From: Cytophagales bacterium WSM2-2
Lineage (GTDB): Bacteria; Bacteroidota; Bacteroidia; Cytophagales; Cyclobacteriaceae
Direction: 5' to 3'
DNA: 64,000 bases
Assembly (NCBI GenBank): GCA_015472025.1
Contig: BNHL01000001.1
Coordinates: 868,001-932,000, forward strand
Of the stretch, positions 24,346 through 33,036 are shown piece after piece. Each line of letters starts with the position of its first letter. Within the stretch, counting starts at the first letter, position 1. The position numbers and the translations under genes were made by a program. The notes under the pieces were generated by a model that did not search any database, was not told the origin of the DNA, and worked only from the letters and a program-made list of their open reading frames with translations.

Positions 24346-25621
24346 CCTCAAATTTTTCCAGGTAATCTGCCACTCTCCGCACAAAGCTTCCACCCAATGC
24401 TCCGTCCACCACACGATGGTCGTACGAATGGGACAGGAACATTTTGTGACGAACAGCAATGGCGTCTCCATACGGAGTCTCAATGACAGCTGGTTTTTTC
24501 TGAACTGCACCCAGTGCCATGATTGCCACTTGCGGCTGCATAATAATTGGAGTGCCCATCACATTACCAAATGAGCCCACATTGGAAATGGTGAACGTTC
24601 CGCCTGCAAGTTCATCGGGCTTGAGTTTGTTTTCGCGTGCGCGCTTGGCAAGATCATTTACTACTTTGGCCAGGCCTGTGATATTGTATTGATCCGCATT
24701 GCGAATAACAGGCACGATCAAGTTACCTGTAGGCAAGGCCACCGCCATACCAATATTAATTTCACGTTTTTTGATAATCTTGTCCCCGTCCACCTGCACG
24801 TTGATCATCGGGTAGTCTTTAATAGCATTGACAACCGCTTCAATGAATATAGGTGTAAACGTTAACGCATCGCCCTCGCGTTTCTGAAATTCGTTTTTCA
24901 CTTTATTGCGCCAGAAGACAATGTTAGTCACATCAGCTTCCACGAACGAAGTCACGTGCGGAGAGATTCGTTTGCTATCAACCATGCGCTCCGCAATCAT
25001 CTTGCGCATCCGGTCCATCTGGATAATTTCATCTCCTGCATTTATCGAAGCAGGCACCAGAGGAGCAGAAGAAATTGAACGTGAAGGAACTACGGATTGA
25101 CCTAGCTTACGATTCTGAACATAACCCAAAATATCTTTCTTGGTAACACGCCCCTCGGAACCAGAACCTGAAATTGTTTCCAATTCAGCGATGGCAATTC
25201 CTTCTTCCTTGGCAATGTTCTTAACCAATGGTGAATAAAACCGTGTGGCAGATTTAAAGTTGGTGACATGCGAATGGCCATTGCCATTTGAAGCAACAGG
25301 CACAGTCTTACTTTCAACTATCGGGCTGGATTTGCTGATTACGGGCTCAGGTGATTTTTCTTCGGTCTTTCCCTGAGTGGCATCAGTTGTAATGATGGCG
25401 ATAGGCTTCCCAACTTTCACTACTTCACCTTCTTTAGCCAGAATTTCTTTCAACACTCCAGCATAACTGGAGGGGACTTCCGTATCTACCTTGTCTGTGG
25501 CTACTTCCAGGACTGACTCGTCCTGTTCGATTTTATCGCCCGGCTTTTTGAGCCACTTTAAAATAGTGGCCTCCATTATACTTTCGCCCATTTTGGGCAT
25601 AATCAGTTCTGCCTGTGCCAT
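24329..25621 (-). CDS. Dihydrolipoamide acyltransferase (2-oxoacid dehydrogenase E2)
   Basis: A 430-residue E2 subunit. The lipoyl domain (1-80) carries the lipoylated Lys44 in ATDKVDTEVPS. A linker leads to the E3/E1-binding domain (YSPLVKNIAKEEGI, GSGSEGRVTKKDIL, about 130-170). The catalytic domain ends with HSYDHRVVDG (catalytic His and Asp). E2 transfers the acyl group from E1 to CoA. The sequence type is closer to branched-chain or generic E2s than to the multi-lipoyl pyruvate E2; E1 and E3 are not in this window. Its 3' end overlaps the convergent kinase gene. Confidence 0.92.
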   Translation of the reverse strand: MAQAELIMPKMGESIMEATILKWLKKPGDKIEQDESVLEVATDKVDTEVPSSYAGVLKEILAKEGEVVKVGKPIAIITTDATQGKTEEKSPEPVISKSSPIVESKTVPVASNGNGHSHVTNFKSATRFYSPLVKNIAKEEGIAIAELETISGSGSEGRVTKKDILGYVQNRKLGQSVVPSRSISSAPLVPASINAGDEIIQMDRMRKMIAERMVDSKRISPHVTSFVEADVTNIVFWRNKVKNEFQKREGDALTFTPIFIEAVVNAIKDYPMINVQVDGDKIIKKREINIGMAVALPTGNLIVPVIRNADQYNITGLAKVVNDLAKRARENKLKPDELAGGTFTISNVGSFGNVMGTPIIMQPQVAIMALGAVQKKPAVIETPYGDAIAVRHKMFLSHSYDHRVVDGALGGSFVRRVADYLEKFEVNRPI

Positions 25622-25780
25622 CGGAAGTGAATTTTTAGGACAGCAAAGTTACTACTTTTCAAATGTCCTGCTAACGATTGAAATGCTTCAAAATATGATT
25701 TCGGGAATCACAGGAGTCCTCAACCGGATATTTTTGCAAAAGAACATTTTAAGAAAGAAACTATGGCGATACCTCAAAAA

Positions 25781-27028
25781 TCATTTCGGCAAACTAAGCC
25801 TGATCAAATTCAAAACTGCTGTTGATGCTGCTTTAATATTGAGCGACCGGTCTTTGGATAGTTGCAATTTTCGGGTAACAGTGTGATGCTTATCCGAATA
25901 AGCGATCCATACCATGCCCACTGGTTTTTCAGGAGTAGCACCACCTGGGCCTGCGATGCCGCTGGTTGCAACGCCAACGTCTGTATTAAATTTAGCGCGA
26001 ACAATGTTGGCCATCTCAATAATCGTAGGCTCGCTCACAGCTCCGTGCTGCTCCAACGTTTCAGGTTTTACACCCAATTGCCGCATCTTAATCTGATAGT
26101 CGTAAGGGATCATGCTTCCCAAAAAATAGCTTGAACTTCCCGGTACGCTGGTAATCATATGTGAGACATATCCTCCCGTACAACTTTCAGCAATCGATAA
26201 TGTCAATTTTTTTTCAATGAGAAGTTTTCCAATAGCGGCTTCAATTGGTTCTTCTCCATATCCGTAAACATAATCTCCAATCAGTGGCATAAGTTTGCTA
26301 GATAAGTTTTCGATTTCGGTTTTCAGTGCTGCTTCATTTTCGCCGAGACCCGTCACACGCAACTTTACCTCTCCAATGCCCGGAAGGTATGCCAGTTTAA
26401 CATGTGATGGCAGGGCTTTCTCCCACGCAACAATTTTGTCTGCAAGCACTGATTCACCAACACCAATCGTACGAATCACTTTATGAACGATAGTCGGGAG
26501 TGGAAATTTTTCTTTCAACTTCGCCAGGATGTGCGTAGTCATGATTGCCTTCATTTCGAAAGGCACACCCGGCATAGCAACAAAAACTTTACCGTTCTTA
26601 TCAAACCACATGCCCGCAGCGCTCCCAATCGGGTTGGTGATTTTGGTGCAACACACAGGCAGAATTGCCTGCTGCATATTCGTCTCCGTCAGTATCCAAC
26701 CTCGACTTTTACAAAGCGCCTCCAGATCAGCCAGGGCTTCCGGGTGCATTTTCATCTCGCAGTTAAAATATTTCGCCAGTAATGGCTTTGTAAGATCATC
26801 GCTTGTCGGGCCAAGGCCTCCCGTAATCAAAATGATGTCGGCTCTTTTCTCTGCTTCCGCGAATGCAGTAAGAATTTCACTCTCCACATCGCCAACAGAC
26901 GTTTTGCGAATAACTTTAACTCCAATCTTATCCAACTCCACACTCATCCATTGTGAATTGGTGTCTACGATTTGTCCGTACAAAATTTCGTCTCCGATGG
27001 TCAGCAGCTCAGCAAGTACAGGTTTCAT
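25781..27028 (-). CDS. cinA: CinA-family protein (nicotinamide-nucleotide amidase)
   Basis: A 415-residue full-length CinA. The N-terminal half is the MoaB-like COG1058 domain (LLTIGDEILYGQIVDTNSQ at the start, GGLGPTSDDLT). The C-terminal half is the NMN deamidase domain with SIAESCTGGYVSHMIT and VATSGIAGPGGATPEKPVG. CinA recycles deamido-pyridine nucleotides by removing the nicotinamide amide and hydrolysing related pyrophosphates. It is a single gene with the E2 gene 159 bp downstream on the same strand; that gap shows no other gene. Confidence 0.95.
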   Translation of the reverse strand: MKPVLAELLTIGDEILYGQIVDTNSQWMSVELDKIGVKVIRKTSVGDVESEILTAFAEAEKRADIILITGGLGPTSDDLTKPLLAKYFNCEMKMHPEALADLEALCKSRGWILTETNMQQAILPVCCTKITNPIGSAAGMWFDKNGKVFVAMPGVPFEMKAIMTTHILAKLKEKFPLPTIVHKVIRTIGVGESVLADKIVAWEKALPSHVKLAYLPGIGEVKLRVTGLGENEAALKTEIENLSSKLMPLIGDYVYGYGEEPIEAAIGKLLIEKKLTLSIAESCTGGYVSHMITSVPGSSSYFLGSMIPYDYQIKMRQLGVKPETLEQHGAVSEPTIIEMANIVRAKFNTDVGVATSGIAGPGGATPEKPVGMVWIAYSDKHHTVTRKLQLSKDRSLNIKAASTAVLNLIRLSLPK

Positions 27029-27087
27029 GTTTATAAAAAATTGATAATTTGAATTTCAGCGCGCAAATATCAGAAAGATTAAGCGAA

Positions 27088-27116
27088 TTGACTTTGCTCC
27101 TTTTTGTTTAGTTTAG
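27088..27116 (+). promoter_or_regulatory. Candidate Bacteroidota-type promoter
   Basis: TTG (27088-27090), an 18-bp spacer and TAGTTTAG (27109-27116) resemble the Bacteroidota -33 TTTG and -7 TAnnTTTG elements. The ATG of the hydroxy-acid oxidase lies 20 bp downstream. The gap between cinA and this gene is 108 bp. Confidence 0.4.
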
Positions 27117-27136
27117 GTTATGAAATTAATTTCATC

Positions 27137-28393
27137 ATGGTTGTAGAATCACTTACCCGTCAACGCGAAATTTATATTAACGGTTTTGCCGGCATTCCTT
27201 CTGATACCCCGGTTTTGTTTCGTGAGCTGGAGGAAATGGCGCGCAAAAAACTTTCGGCACGAGCCTACGCTTACATTGCCGGAGGGGCAGGAAATGAAAG
27301 CACACTTCGTGCAAATACACAATCCTTCGAAAACCTTAAGATTGTTCCTCGCATGCTTCGCGATGTAAGTGTGCGCGATACAAGCATTGATCTCTTTGGA
27401 AAAAGACTGAATTCGCCTCTGTTACTCGCACCGATCGGTGTTTTAGAATTAGCTCATCCAGTTGCGGATGTAGGTGTCGCTAAAGCTGCCGCTGCTTTGA
27501 ATGTTCCGTATATTTTTTCAAGCCAGGCGTCACGATCAATGGAGGATGCTTCAGCTGTTATGAGTGACAGTATGCGTTGGTTTCAGTTGTATTGGAGTAA
27601 GTCAAATGAGCTCGTAAAAAGTTTTGTGCAACGGGCGGAAAAATGCAAATGCTCCGCCATTGTTGTAACGCTCGACACTACTATGCTCGGCTGGCGTTCA
27701 CGCGACCTTGACATGGCTTACCTTCCATTTCTTGAAGGCCGTGGAATTGCACAATATACTTCTGATCCGGTGTTTCAACAGTTAATGGAAAAAGAAGAGC
27801 CGCAAACAAAGCGCAAGGTCTCACTGCATTCAATTGCAGGACTGATTCAAATGACAAAAAACTATCCCGGAAATAATTTCTTTTCAAAACTGAGTTCAGG
27901 TCGTCCCATCAAAGCCGTTCAAAAATTTATCAGTATTTATTCTAATCCAGCCCTTACCTGGAATGACCTCAAATACTTACGGGAAATCACCAAACTTCCG
28001 GTAGTCTTAAAAGGCATTCTCCACCCGGACGATGCTCGTAAAGCAATTGATCACGGAATTGACGGTATCATTGTATCTAATCACGGTGGCCGCCAAGTGG
28101 ATGGCAGCATCAGTACAATTGAAGCACTGCCTGCTATAGCCGATGCCGTTCAACAGAAAATTCCGGTGTTAATTGACAGCGGTATTCGCGGAGGCGCTGA
28201 TATTTTTAAAGCATTGGCATTGGGAGCAAAAGCAGTGTGCATCGGAAGACCGTACGTTTACGGCCTCGCAGTAGCGGGAGAAAGCGGTGTAAAAGAAGTT
28301 GTTCAAAATATGCTTGCCGATTTTGAACTTACCATGGGGCTTGCAGGTTGTAAGAACATTGCAGAGATCGAAAAAGACAACATCAGGAGTTAA
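27137..28393 (+). CDS. FMN-dependent alpha-hydroxy-acid oxidase (lactate oxidase/monooxygenase-like)
   Basis: A 418-residue flavoenzyme of the glycolate/lactate oxidase family, from ATG 27137. It shows ARAYAYIAGGAGNESTLRAN at the N-terminus, LLLAPIGVLELAHPVADVG, and the active-site motif IIVSNHGGRQVDGS with the catalytic His and Arg. The FMN phosphate site is IDSGIRGGADIFKALALGA. The AHPVADVGVAKAAA and long mid-region insertion fit lactate 2-monooxygenase rather than bacterial lctD. It oxidises an L-2-hydroxy acid to the keto acid, probably cytoplasmic. A DUF4197 and a PaaN-like gene follow on the same strand. Confidence 0.9.
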   Translation: MVVESLTRQREIYINGFAGIPSDTPVLFRELEEMARKKLSARAYAYIAGGAGNESTLRANTQSFENLKIVPRMLRDVSVRDTSIDLFGKRLNSPLLLAPIGVLELAHPVADVGVAKAAAALNVPYIFSSQASRSMEDASAVMSDSMRWFQLYWSKSNELVKSFVQRAEKCKCSAIVVTLDTTMLGWRSRDLDMAYLPFLEGRGIAQYTSDPVFQQLMEKEEPQTKRKVSLHSIAGLIQMTKNYPGNNFFSKLSSGRPIKAVQKFISIYSNPALTWNDLKYLREITKLPVVLKGILHPDDARKAIDHGIDGIIVSNHGGRQVDGSISTIEALPAIADAVQQKIPVLIDSGIRGGADIFKALALGAKAVCIGRPYVYGLAVAGESGVKEVVQNMLADFELTMGLAGCKNIAEIEKDNIRS

Positions 28394-28448
28394 ATCCATT
28401 CGTATAAATTCGAGCTTCTTTGCCAATTCTTCGATAGATTTGCAGGCT

Positions 28449-29114
28449 ATGAAGAAATCAATTTCACTTGTATTCGCGTTGATTGTTAATGTTGCAGCTT
28501 TTGCCCAGTTGAGCATCGCTGACATAGGCAACGGACTGAAAGAAGCTCTCACCAATGGTATCAGCAAAGGAGCAGATACGCTCTCGAAAGTCGATGGTTA
28601 TTTTAAAAACCCGCAGATCAAAATTCCTTTTCCACCGGATGCCAAAAAAGTAGAAGACAAGCTTCGCGCCATCGGCATGGGCAAGGACGTTGACAATTTT
28701 ATAATGACGCTGAATCGTGCTGCGGAAGACGCTGCGAAAGATTCCAAGCCGATCTTCATCGATGCAATTAAGAAGATGACCTTCCAGGATGCCGCCTCTC
28801 TTTTGAAAGGACAACCCGATGCAGCCACACAATATCTGAAGAGAACAACCACACCGCAGCTCAAAGACAAATTCAAACCAGTCATTCATAATTCACTGGA
28901 AAAAGTAAATGCCACCAAACATTATAAAGACCTTGTCACTACCTATAACAAAATCCCATTCGTTCAAAAAGTAAATCCCGATTTGGATGCCTATGCCACA
29001 GACCTGGCCATTCAGGGATTATTTGTAATGATTGCGAATGAAGAAAAAAGCATTCGTCAAAATCCGGTAGCGCGTACCTCTGATCTATTGAAAAAAGTTT
29101 TCGGTTTCAAATAA
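28449..29114 (+). CDS. DUF4197 secreted protein
   Basis: A 221-residue exported protein with a signal peptide (MKKSISLVFALIVNVAAFAQ). The mature part matches DUF4197 in order: GLKEALTNGISKGADTLSK, the FKNPQIKIPFPPDAKKVEDKLR segment, LNRAAEDAAK, and MTFQDAASLLKGQPDAATQYL. This all-helical family is widespread in Gram-negative envelopes and has no known activity. The ATG at 28449 was chosen because it precedes the signal peptide. The PaaN-like gene starts 9 bp after its stop codon, so they are likely cotranscribed. Confidence 0.88.
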   Translation: MKKSISLVFALIVNVAAFAQLSIADIGNGLKEALTNGISKGADTLSKVDGYFKNPQIKIPFPPDAKKVEDKLRAIGMGKDVDNFIMTLNRAAEDAAKDSKPIFIDAIKKMTFQDAASLLKGQPDAATQYLKRTTTPQLKDKFKPVIHNSLEKVNATKHYKDLVTTYNKIPFVQKVNPDLDAYATDLAIQGLFVMIANEEKSIRQNPVARTSDLLKKVFGFK

Positions 29115-29123
29115 ACAATCTAC

Positions 29124-30791
29124 ATGAACTTATTCGACAAACACCAACCTGTACTTAGTAAAGCTATCGAGGCGCTGCACTCACGTATTTTTTTTGCAGC
29201 ATATCCTGAAAATCCGGCACCAGCAGTTTATGGTGAGACCGCCGATGCTGATGGCCAGGCAAAATTCAAAAGCCATCTTGGAAAAAAATTCGAAGAGCTA
29301 AAGCAGTCCGGAGCAACCGGATGGGGCGGACAGGAAGAGTCTCCTTATACACAGGAAGCGCTCAATATTTCTTATCCACTGTTCAGCGTTCCTTCATTAA
29401 TTGATAATTCTAAAAAAGCATTTCATCAATGGAGAAAAGTAAGTGCAAAAGACCGCGCTGGAATTTTGATGGAGTCGCTTGATCGCGCTAAGAAAAGATT
29501 TTTTGAAATCGCTTACGCCACCATGCATACTACGGGACAGGGTTACATGATGTCGTTCCAGGCAAGCGGACCTCATGCGGCCGATCGTGCCCTCGAAGCA
29601 ATCGCTGCAGGTTATGAAGAACTGAATCGTTTTCCCGGAAAAGTGATGTGGGACAAGCCCATGGGAAAATTCAACATACAATTAAATAAAGAGTGGCGTG
29701 CAGTGCCCAAAGGAATTTCAGTAGTAATAGGCTGCTCTACTTTTCCTACGTGGAATTCAGTGACAGGCATTTATGGAAGCCTGATCACTGGCAACGTGAC
29801 AATTGTAAAACCTCATCCTGGGGCTATTCTGCCAATCGCCATTTTTGTTGCTGAAATTCAAAGTGTGCTGGCCGAAAATAATATGGATCCGCTCACGTGC
29901 CAATTGGCGGTTGATACATTTGATAAGATGATCACGAAAGAACTGGCAGAGCATCCGGATGTAAAACTCATTGACTACACGGGTAATTCTGCATTTGGAT
30001 CTTATCTCGAAGCTCTGCCTGGTAAAACTGTATTCACTGAAAAAACCGGAGTTAATTCAGTAATTCTCGATTCAGTCGAAGACGTAGACAAAGCGGCTGC
30101 CAATCTCGCTTTCTCCGTGAATTTATATAGCGGGCAAATGTGCACTGCTCCGCAGAATCTCTACATCCCCGCTGATGGGATCAATTCTCCGGCCGGAAAA
30201 ATATCGTTCGATGATTTTGCACAAAAGTTTGCCGCACAGATTACCGGCCTTGTCGACAATCCGAAAGCAGGACCGTTTGTATTGGGTGCGATTCAGAATA
30301 AAAAAACTACGGAGCGAATTGCTGAAGCCGAAAAACTTCCGGGCAAAGTAATTCTCAAATCGAAAACGATTGAGAACCCTCAATTCAAGAATGCCCGTAC
30401 GGCAACACCGATTGTTGTTGAAATTGATTCCAGCAAGAAAGATATCTTCAGTAAAGAACTTTTCGGCCCCATTGCATTATTAATCAAAACAAAGAACACG
30501 AATGAATCAATTGCCCTTGCCCAGGAAATAGCAATGAAGCATGGTGCGATCTCGTGTGCTGCGTACACCACCGATGCAACCGTACGTGAAAAAGTAGCAG
30601 ACGAAATGTCGCTTGCTGCAACACCGGTTTCGTTCAATCTGACCGGTGGAACCTACATGAACCAAAATGCTGCCTTTTCTGACTTCCACGTGACAGGCGG
30701 AAATCCTTCAGGCAATGCTTCTTTCACCAACCCGGAATATGTTACAAAACGATTTACGTGGGTTGGACATAGAGAACCTGTGAAAGCATAG
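29124..30791 (+). CDS. PaaN-like aldehyde dehydrogenase
   Basis: A 555-residue aldehyde dehydrogenase-fold protein of the PaaN type. Marks are the long N-terminal part with SGATGWGGQEESPYTQEAL, VVIGCSTFPTWNSVTGIYG, the NAD-site TGNVTIVKPHPGAILP, and the catalytic Cys in LYSGQMCTAPQN with a Glu in FTEKTGVNS. PaaN proteins accompany phenylacetate and related aromatic-acid catabolism, and some oxidise aldehyde intermediates. No other paa genes are in this window, so the aromatic role is inferred from the family only. A strong terminator follows. Confidence 0.85.
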   Translation: MNLFDKHQPVLSKAIEALHSRIFFAAYPENPAPAVYGETADADGQAKFKSHLGKKFEELKQSGATGWGGQEESPYTQEALNISYPLFSVPSLIDNSKKAFHQWRKVSAKDRAGILMESLDRAKKRFFEIAYATMHTTGQGYMMSFQASGPHAADRALEAIAAGYEELNRFPGKVMWDKPMGKFNIQLNKEWRAVPKGISVVIGCSTFPTWNSVTGIYGSLITGNVTIVKPHPGAILPIAIFVAEIQSVLAENNMDPLTCQLAVDTFDKMITKELAEHPDVKLIDYTGNSAFGSYLEALPGKTVFTEKTGVNSVILDSVEDVDKAAANLAFSVNLYSGQMCTAPQNLYIPADGINSPAGKISFDDFAQKFAAQITGLVDNPKAGPFVLGAIQNKKTTERIAEAEKLPGKVILKSKTIENPQFKNARTATPIVVEIDSSKKDIFSKELFGPIALLIKTKNTNESIALAQEIAMKHGAISCAAYTTDATVREKVADEMSLAATPVSFNLTGGTYMNQNAAFSDFHVTGGNPSGNASFTNPEYVTKRFTWVGHREPVKA

Positions 30792-30808
30792 TTAAAAATC
30801 TATCACTG

Positions 30809-30850
30809 AAATCGGCCATACTGAATTTTGTGTGGCCGATTTTATTTTAT
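30809..30850 (+). terminator. Strong rho-independent terminator after the PaaN-like gene
   Basis: AAATCGGCCATAC (30809-30821) pairs with GTGTGGCCGATTT (30830-30842), 13 base pairs with one G-U, around an 8-nt loop, followed by a T-rich run. The next ATG is only about 10 bp further on. Confidence 0.85.
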
Positions 30851-30859
30851 TCAAAATAT

Positions 30860-31234
30860 ATGACGCCAAACAATCACTCATCCATTGCTGAATACGAAAA
30901 ACGTCTGATTGACGCTCAGCGAAAAAGTGATGTTAGAGAATTAGAATTGCTGCTGCATGATGATTTGCAGTTTGTCATTCCCAATGGGCAGATCATCACG
31001 AAAGCGATCGATCTGCAAAGTCATCGAGGAGGTGGAATGAAGGTAGAATCAAACACTCCCAGTGAGCAAGCCATCACATTCATCGACAACACCGCTGTTG
31101 TCACAACCACTGTTGCGTTGAAAGGCAGCTACAATGATCAACCCATTGACGGAAAATTCAGATACATCCGTGTGTGGAGGCAATTTAATGGAGAGTGGAA
31201 ACTCATAGCTGGTAGTGCTGTCCAAATCGTGTAG
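30860..31234 (+). CDS. NTF2-like (DUF4440/SnoaL-type) protein
   Basis: A 124-residue cytoplasmic protein of the DUF4440/NTF2-like fold. IAEYEKRLIDAQRKSDVRELELLLHDDLQFVIPNG is the typical opening helix pair and strand, with later AVVTTTVALKGSYN and IRVWRQFNGEWKLIAGS strands. The cavity of this fold can bind or isomerise small molecules, but there is no assigned substrate. The ATG at 30860 follows the paaN terminator by 10 bp, so expression depends on read-through or a promoter overlapping the hairpin. It converges on the outer-membrane protein gene. Confidence 0.78.
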   Translation: MTPNNHSSIAEYEKRLIDAQRKSDVRELELLLHDDLQFVIPNGQIITKAIDLQSHRGGGMKVESNTPSEQAITFIDNTAVVTTTVALKGSYNDQPIDGKFRYIRVWRQFNGEWKLIAGSAVQIV

Positions 31235-31241
31235 TCAAAAA

Positions 31242-31718
31242 TTACCTGTTGAAATAAAGGGCGAAAGAAATCTGAAAGCCTATTTTCTCATATCCATTTC
31301 CATACGTATAAATCAACCGGGGCTCAATCCCTGCTGCTTCAGATAGAAAGAAAATATAGCCAGCCTCAAACGGGAACTCAGTTACTGATTTGGATGTAGC
31401 ACTACCTACTTCACTCATTCCTCCTCCGGCAAAAAGCTTTCCCCAGAAATAGTAGCGGCCAAAAAAACCAAAAGACTCGGCATCACTGGTTCCAACTCTG
31501 GAATAACTAATGTCCGGGCCGGCCATCAGGTTGCGGACAAGAAAGTATCCTCCGCGAATTCCGAAATTAAACTCCTGGTAGCCGGCATTGTTACTGAAGG
31601 TGTGATTGACAAAGTTCAGATTGGAGGATACACTTCCGTAAAACACTCCGTGTTTGATTTGCGCCTGGCCGTTGATGAAGAGTATTGCCAGTGCGAACAG
31701 TAACAGTATTTTTTTCAT
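31242..31718 (-). CDS. Small outer-membrane beta-barrel protein
   Basis: A 158-residue protein with a signal peptide (MKKILLLFALAILFINGQAQ). The mature region alternates aromatic and polar residues in short strands with Gly turns, for example FNFGIRGGYFLV, SYSRVGTSD, FFGRYYFWGKLFAGGG, and FQISFALYFNR, and it ends with an aromatic C-terminal strand. This is the pattern of an 8-stranded porin-like or OmpW/OmpX-like barrel. The function is not predictable. The ATG at 31716-31718 was chosen over a start 57 bp upstream that would bury the signal peptide. Confidence 0.72.
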   Translation of the reverse strand: MKKILLLFALAILFINGQAQIKHGVFYGSVSSNLNFVNHTFSNNAGYQEFNFGIRGGYFLVRNLMAGPDISYSRVGTSDAESFGFFGRYYFWGKLFAGGGMSEVGSATSKSVTEFPFEAGYIFFLSEAAGIEPRLIYTYGNGYEKIGFQISFALYFNR

Positions 31719-31916
31719 ATGGCTGAGATTTGTCTGAAATGATAGACTATCAATTTTGTCACGGCCGGTTTTCATTCAAACTCAGATTTTTCAGCCCAAT
31801 GGGATTTCTTTGTGAATAGCATTTTATTCTTTGCAAGGCATGCTTTTGAAAGTGTAAAATTTCTTGAATGTGAAACGGGATCAAGTTACTTTGGCGTCCA
31901 TTTTCAAATTGACCCG

Positions 31917-32309
31917 ATGCCTGGAGAAACCGAATTGACAAAACTGTTACAAACCCTGGAGCCGAAGCTAAATCCGGGGGATTACGTCTTTTGCACTGTT
32001 AACGATTCGTTCCGAGTTAATTTGGATGAAGTGCTGATGACTTTTAAAGAAAAAGAAAGCACTACGATTGTGCTTCGGAAGGAAACCGCGGATGAACTAA
32101 GTTTGGAATACACTTTTGTTGCCGTCTGGATTACACTTATGGTTCATTCATCTCTGCAAGCTGTCGGATTGACCGCAGCCTTTTCCAATGCCCTTTCTCA
32201 AAAAGGTATCAGCTGTAATGTTGTGGCCGCTTATTATCACGACCACATTTTTGTAGACAAGAAAGACGCTGAGAAAGCTCTTCTAACACTTCAAAATCTT
32301 TCGAAATGA
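31917..32309 (+). CDS. ACT-domain protein
   Basis: A 130-residue protein: MPGETELTKLLQTLEPKLNPG, the strand YVFCTVND, then EYTFVAVWITLMVHSSLQAVGLTAAFSNALSQKGISCNVVAAYYHDHIFV, which is a well-formed ACT domain. ACT domains bind amino acids and regulate partner enzymes; stand-alone members of this type have no assigned role. The ATG at 31917 fits the family's usual length; an upstream ATG at 31812 would add 35 residues. Its stop codon overlaps the ATG of the metallo-beta-lactamase gene (ATGA), so the two are translationally coupled. Confidence 0.82.
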   Translation: MPGETELTKLLQTLEPKLNPGDYVFCTVNDSFRVNLDEVLMTFKEKESTTIVLRKETADELSLEYTFVAVWITLMVHSSLQAVGLTAAFSNALSQKGISCNVVAAYYHDHIFVDKKDAEKALLTLQNLSK

Positions 32310-33028
32310 AATACTTCGTTGCTCTGCTAATTCTGCTAGGTTCGATTGGTGCAAACAGCCAGGATAAAAAATTGACGATCTCAAGACTGACCGGTGATCT
32401 CTATGTCTACACTACGTCACAAGTTTTTGGCGGCACTTTATTTCCCGCAAATGGGATGTACTTATTAACCGATCACGGAGCCGTAATGATTGATACTCCC
32501 TGGGATACTACACAGTTTCAGCCGTTGCTCGACAGCATCCGCGTGAAGCATCATAAAAAAGTGGTGATGTGCATTGCCACCCATTTCCATGAAGACCGCA
32601 CTGCCGGACTTGAATTCTTCCGGAAGCAAGGCGTGAAAACTTTTACTACCAAACTCACGGACGACTTAAGCAAAAAGAATAACAAAAAAAGAGCCGAGTA
32701 CCTGATCAATGGCGACACGACTTTTCGAGTCGGTCAGTATTCAGTTCAAACATTCTATCCTGGCCAGGGTCATAGTCCGGATAACATAGTGATTTGGTTT
32801 GACAAAAATCGCGTGCTTTACGGAGGCTGTTTTATCAAAAGCACTGAGGCAAGTGATATTGGAAATCTCAGCGATGCAAATACCAAAGCATGGCCGGCTT
32901 CTATCCAGGCTATCCAGGAAAAATTTCCAAAAATCAGATATGTCATTCCCGGCCATCAAGGCTGGCAGGATAAAAAATCACTTGAGCATACCCTTGAGTT
33001 GATCAAGAAAAGTGAAAGTAAAAAATAG
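32306..33028 (+). CDS. Subclass B1 metallo-beta-lactamase
   Basis: A 240-residue exported zinc hydrolase with a signal peptide (MKYFVALLILLGSIGANSQ). All B1 ligands are in place: the HFHED motif gives His93, His95 and Asp97; His156 in GQGHSPDN; Cys175 in GGCFIKS; and His217 in VIPGHQGW. Lys178 and the Asn in GNLSDAN, both substrate-contacting in B1 enzymes, are also present. The sequence type resembles Bacteroidota chromosomal B1 enzymes, which hydrolyse penicillins, cephalosporins and carbapenems. Activity is inferred from the complete active site. It is coupled to the ACT gene and not near any mobile element. Confidence 0.93.
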   Translation: MKYFVALLILLGSIGANSQDKKLTISRLTGDLYVYTTSQVFGGTLFPANGMYLLTDHGAVMIDTPWDTTQFQPLLDSIRVKHHKKVVMCIATHFHEDRTAGLEFFRKQGVKTFTTKLTDDLSKKNNKKRAEYLINGDTTFRVGQYSVQTFYPGQGHSPDNIVIWFDKNRVLYGGCFIKSTEASDIGNLSDANTKAWPASIQAIQEKFPKIRYVIPGHQGWQDKKSLEHTLELIKKSESKK

Positions 33029-33036
33029 AGCTGATA

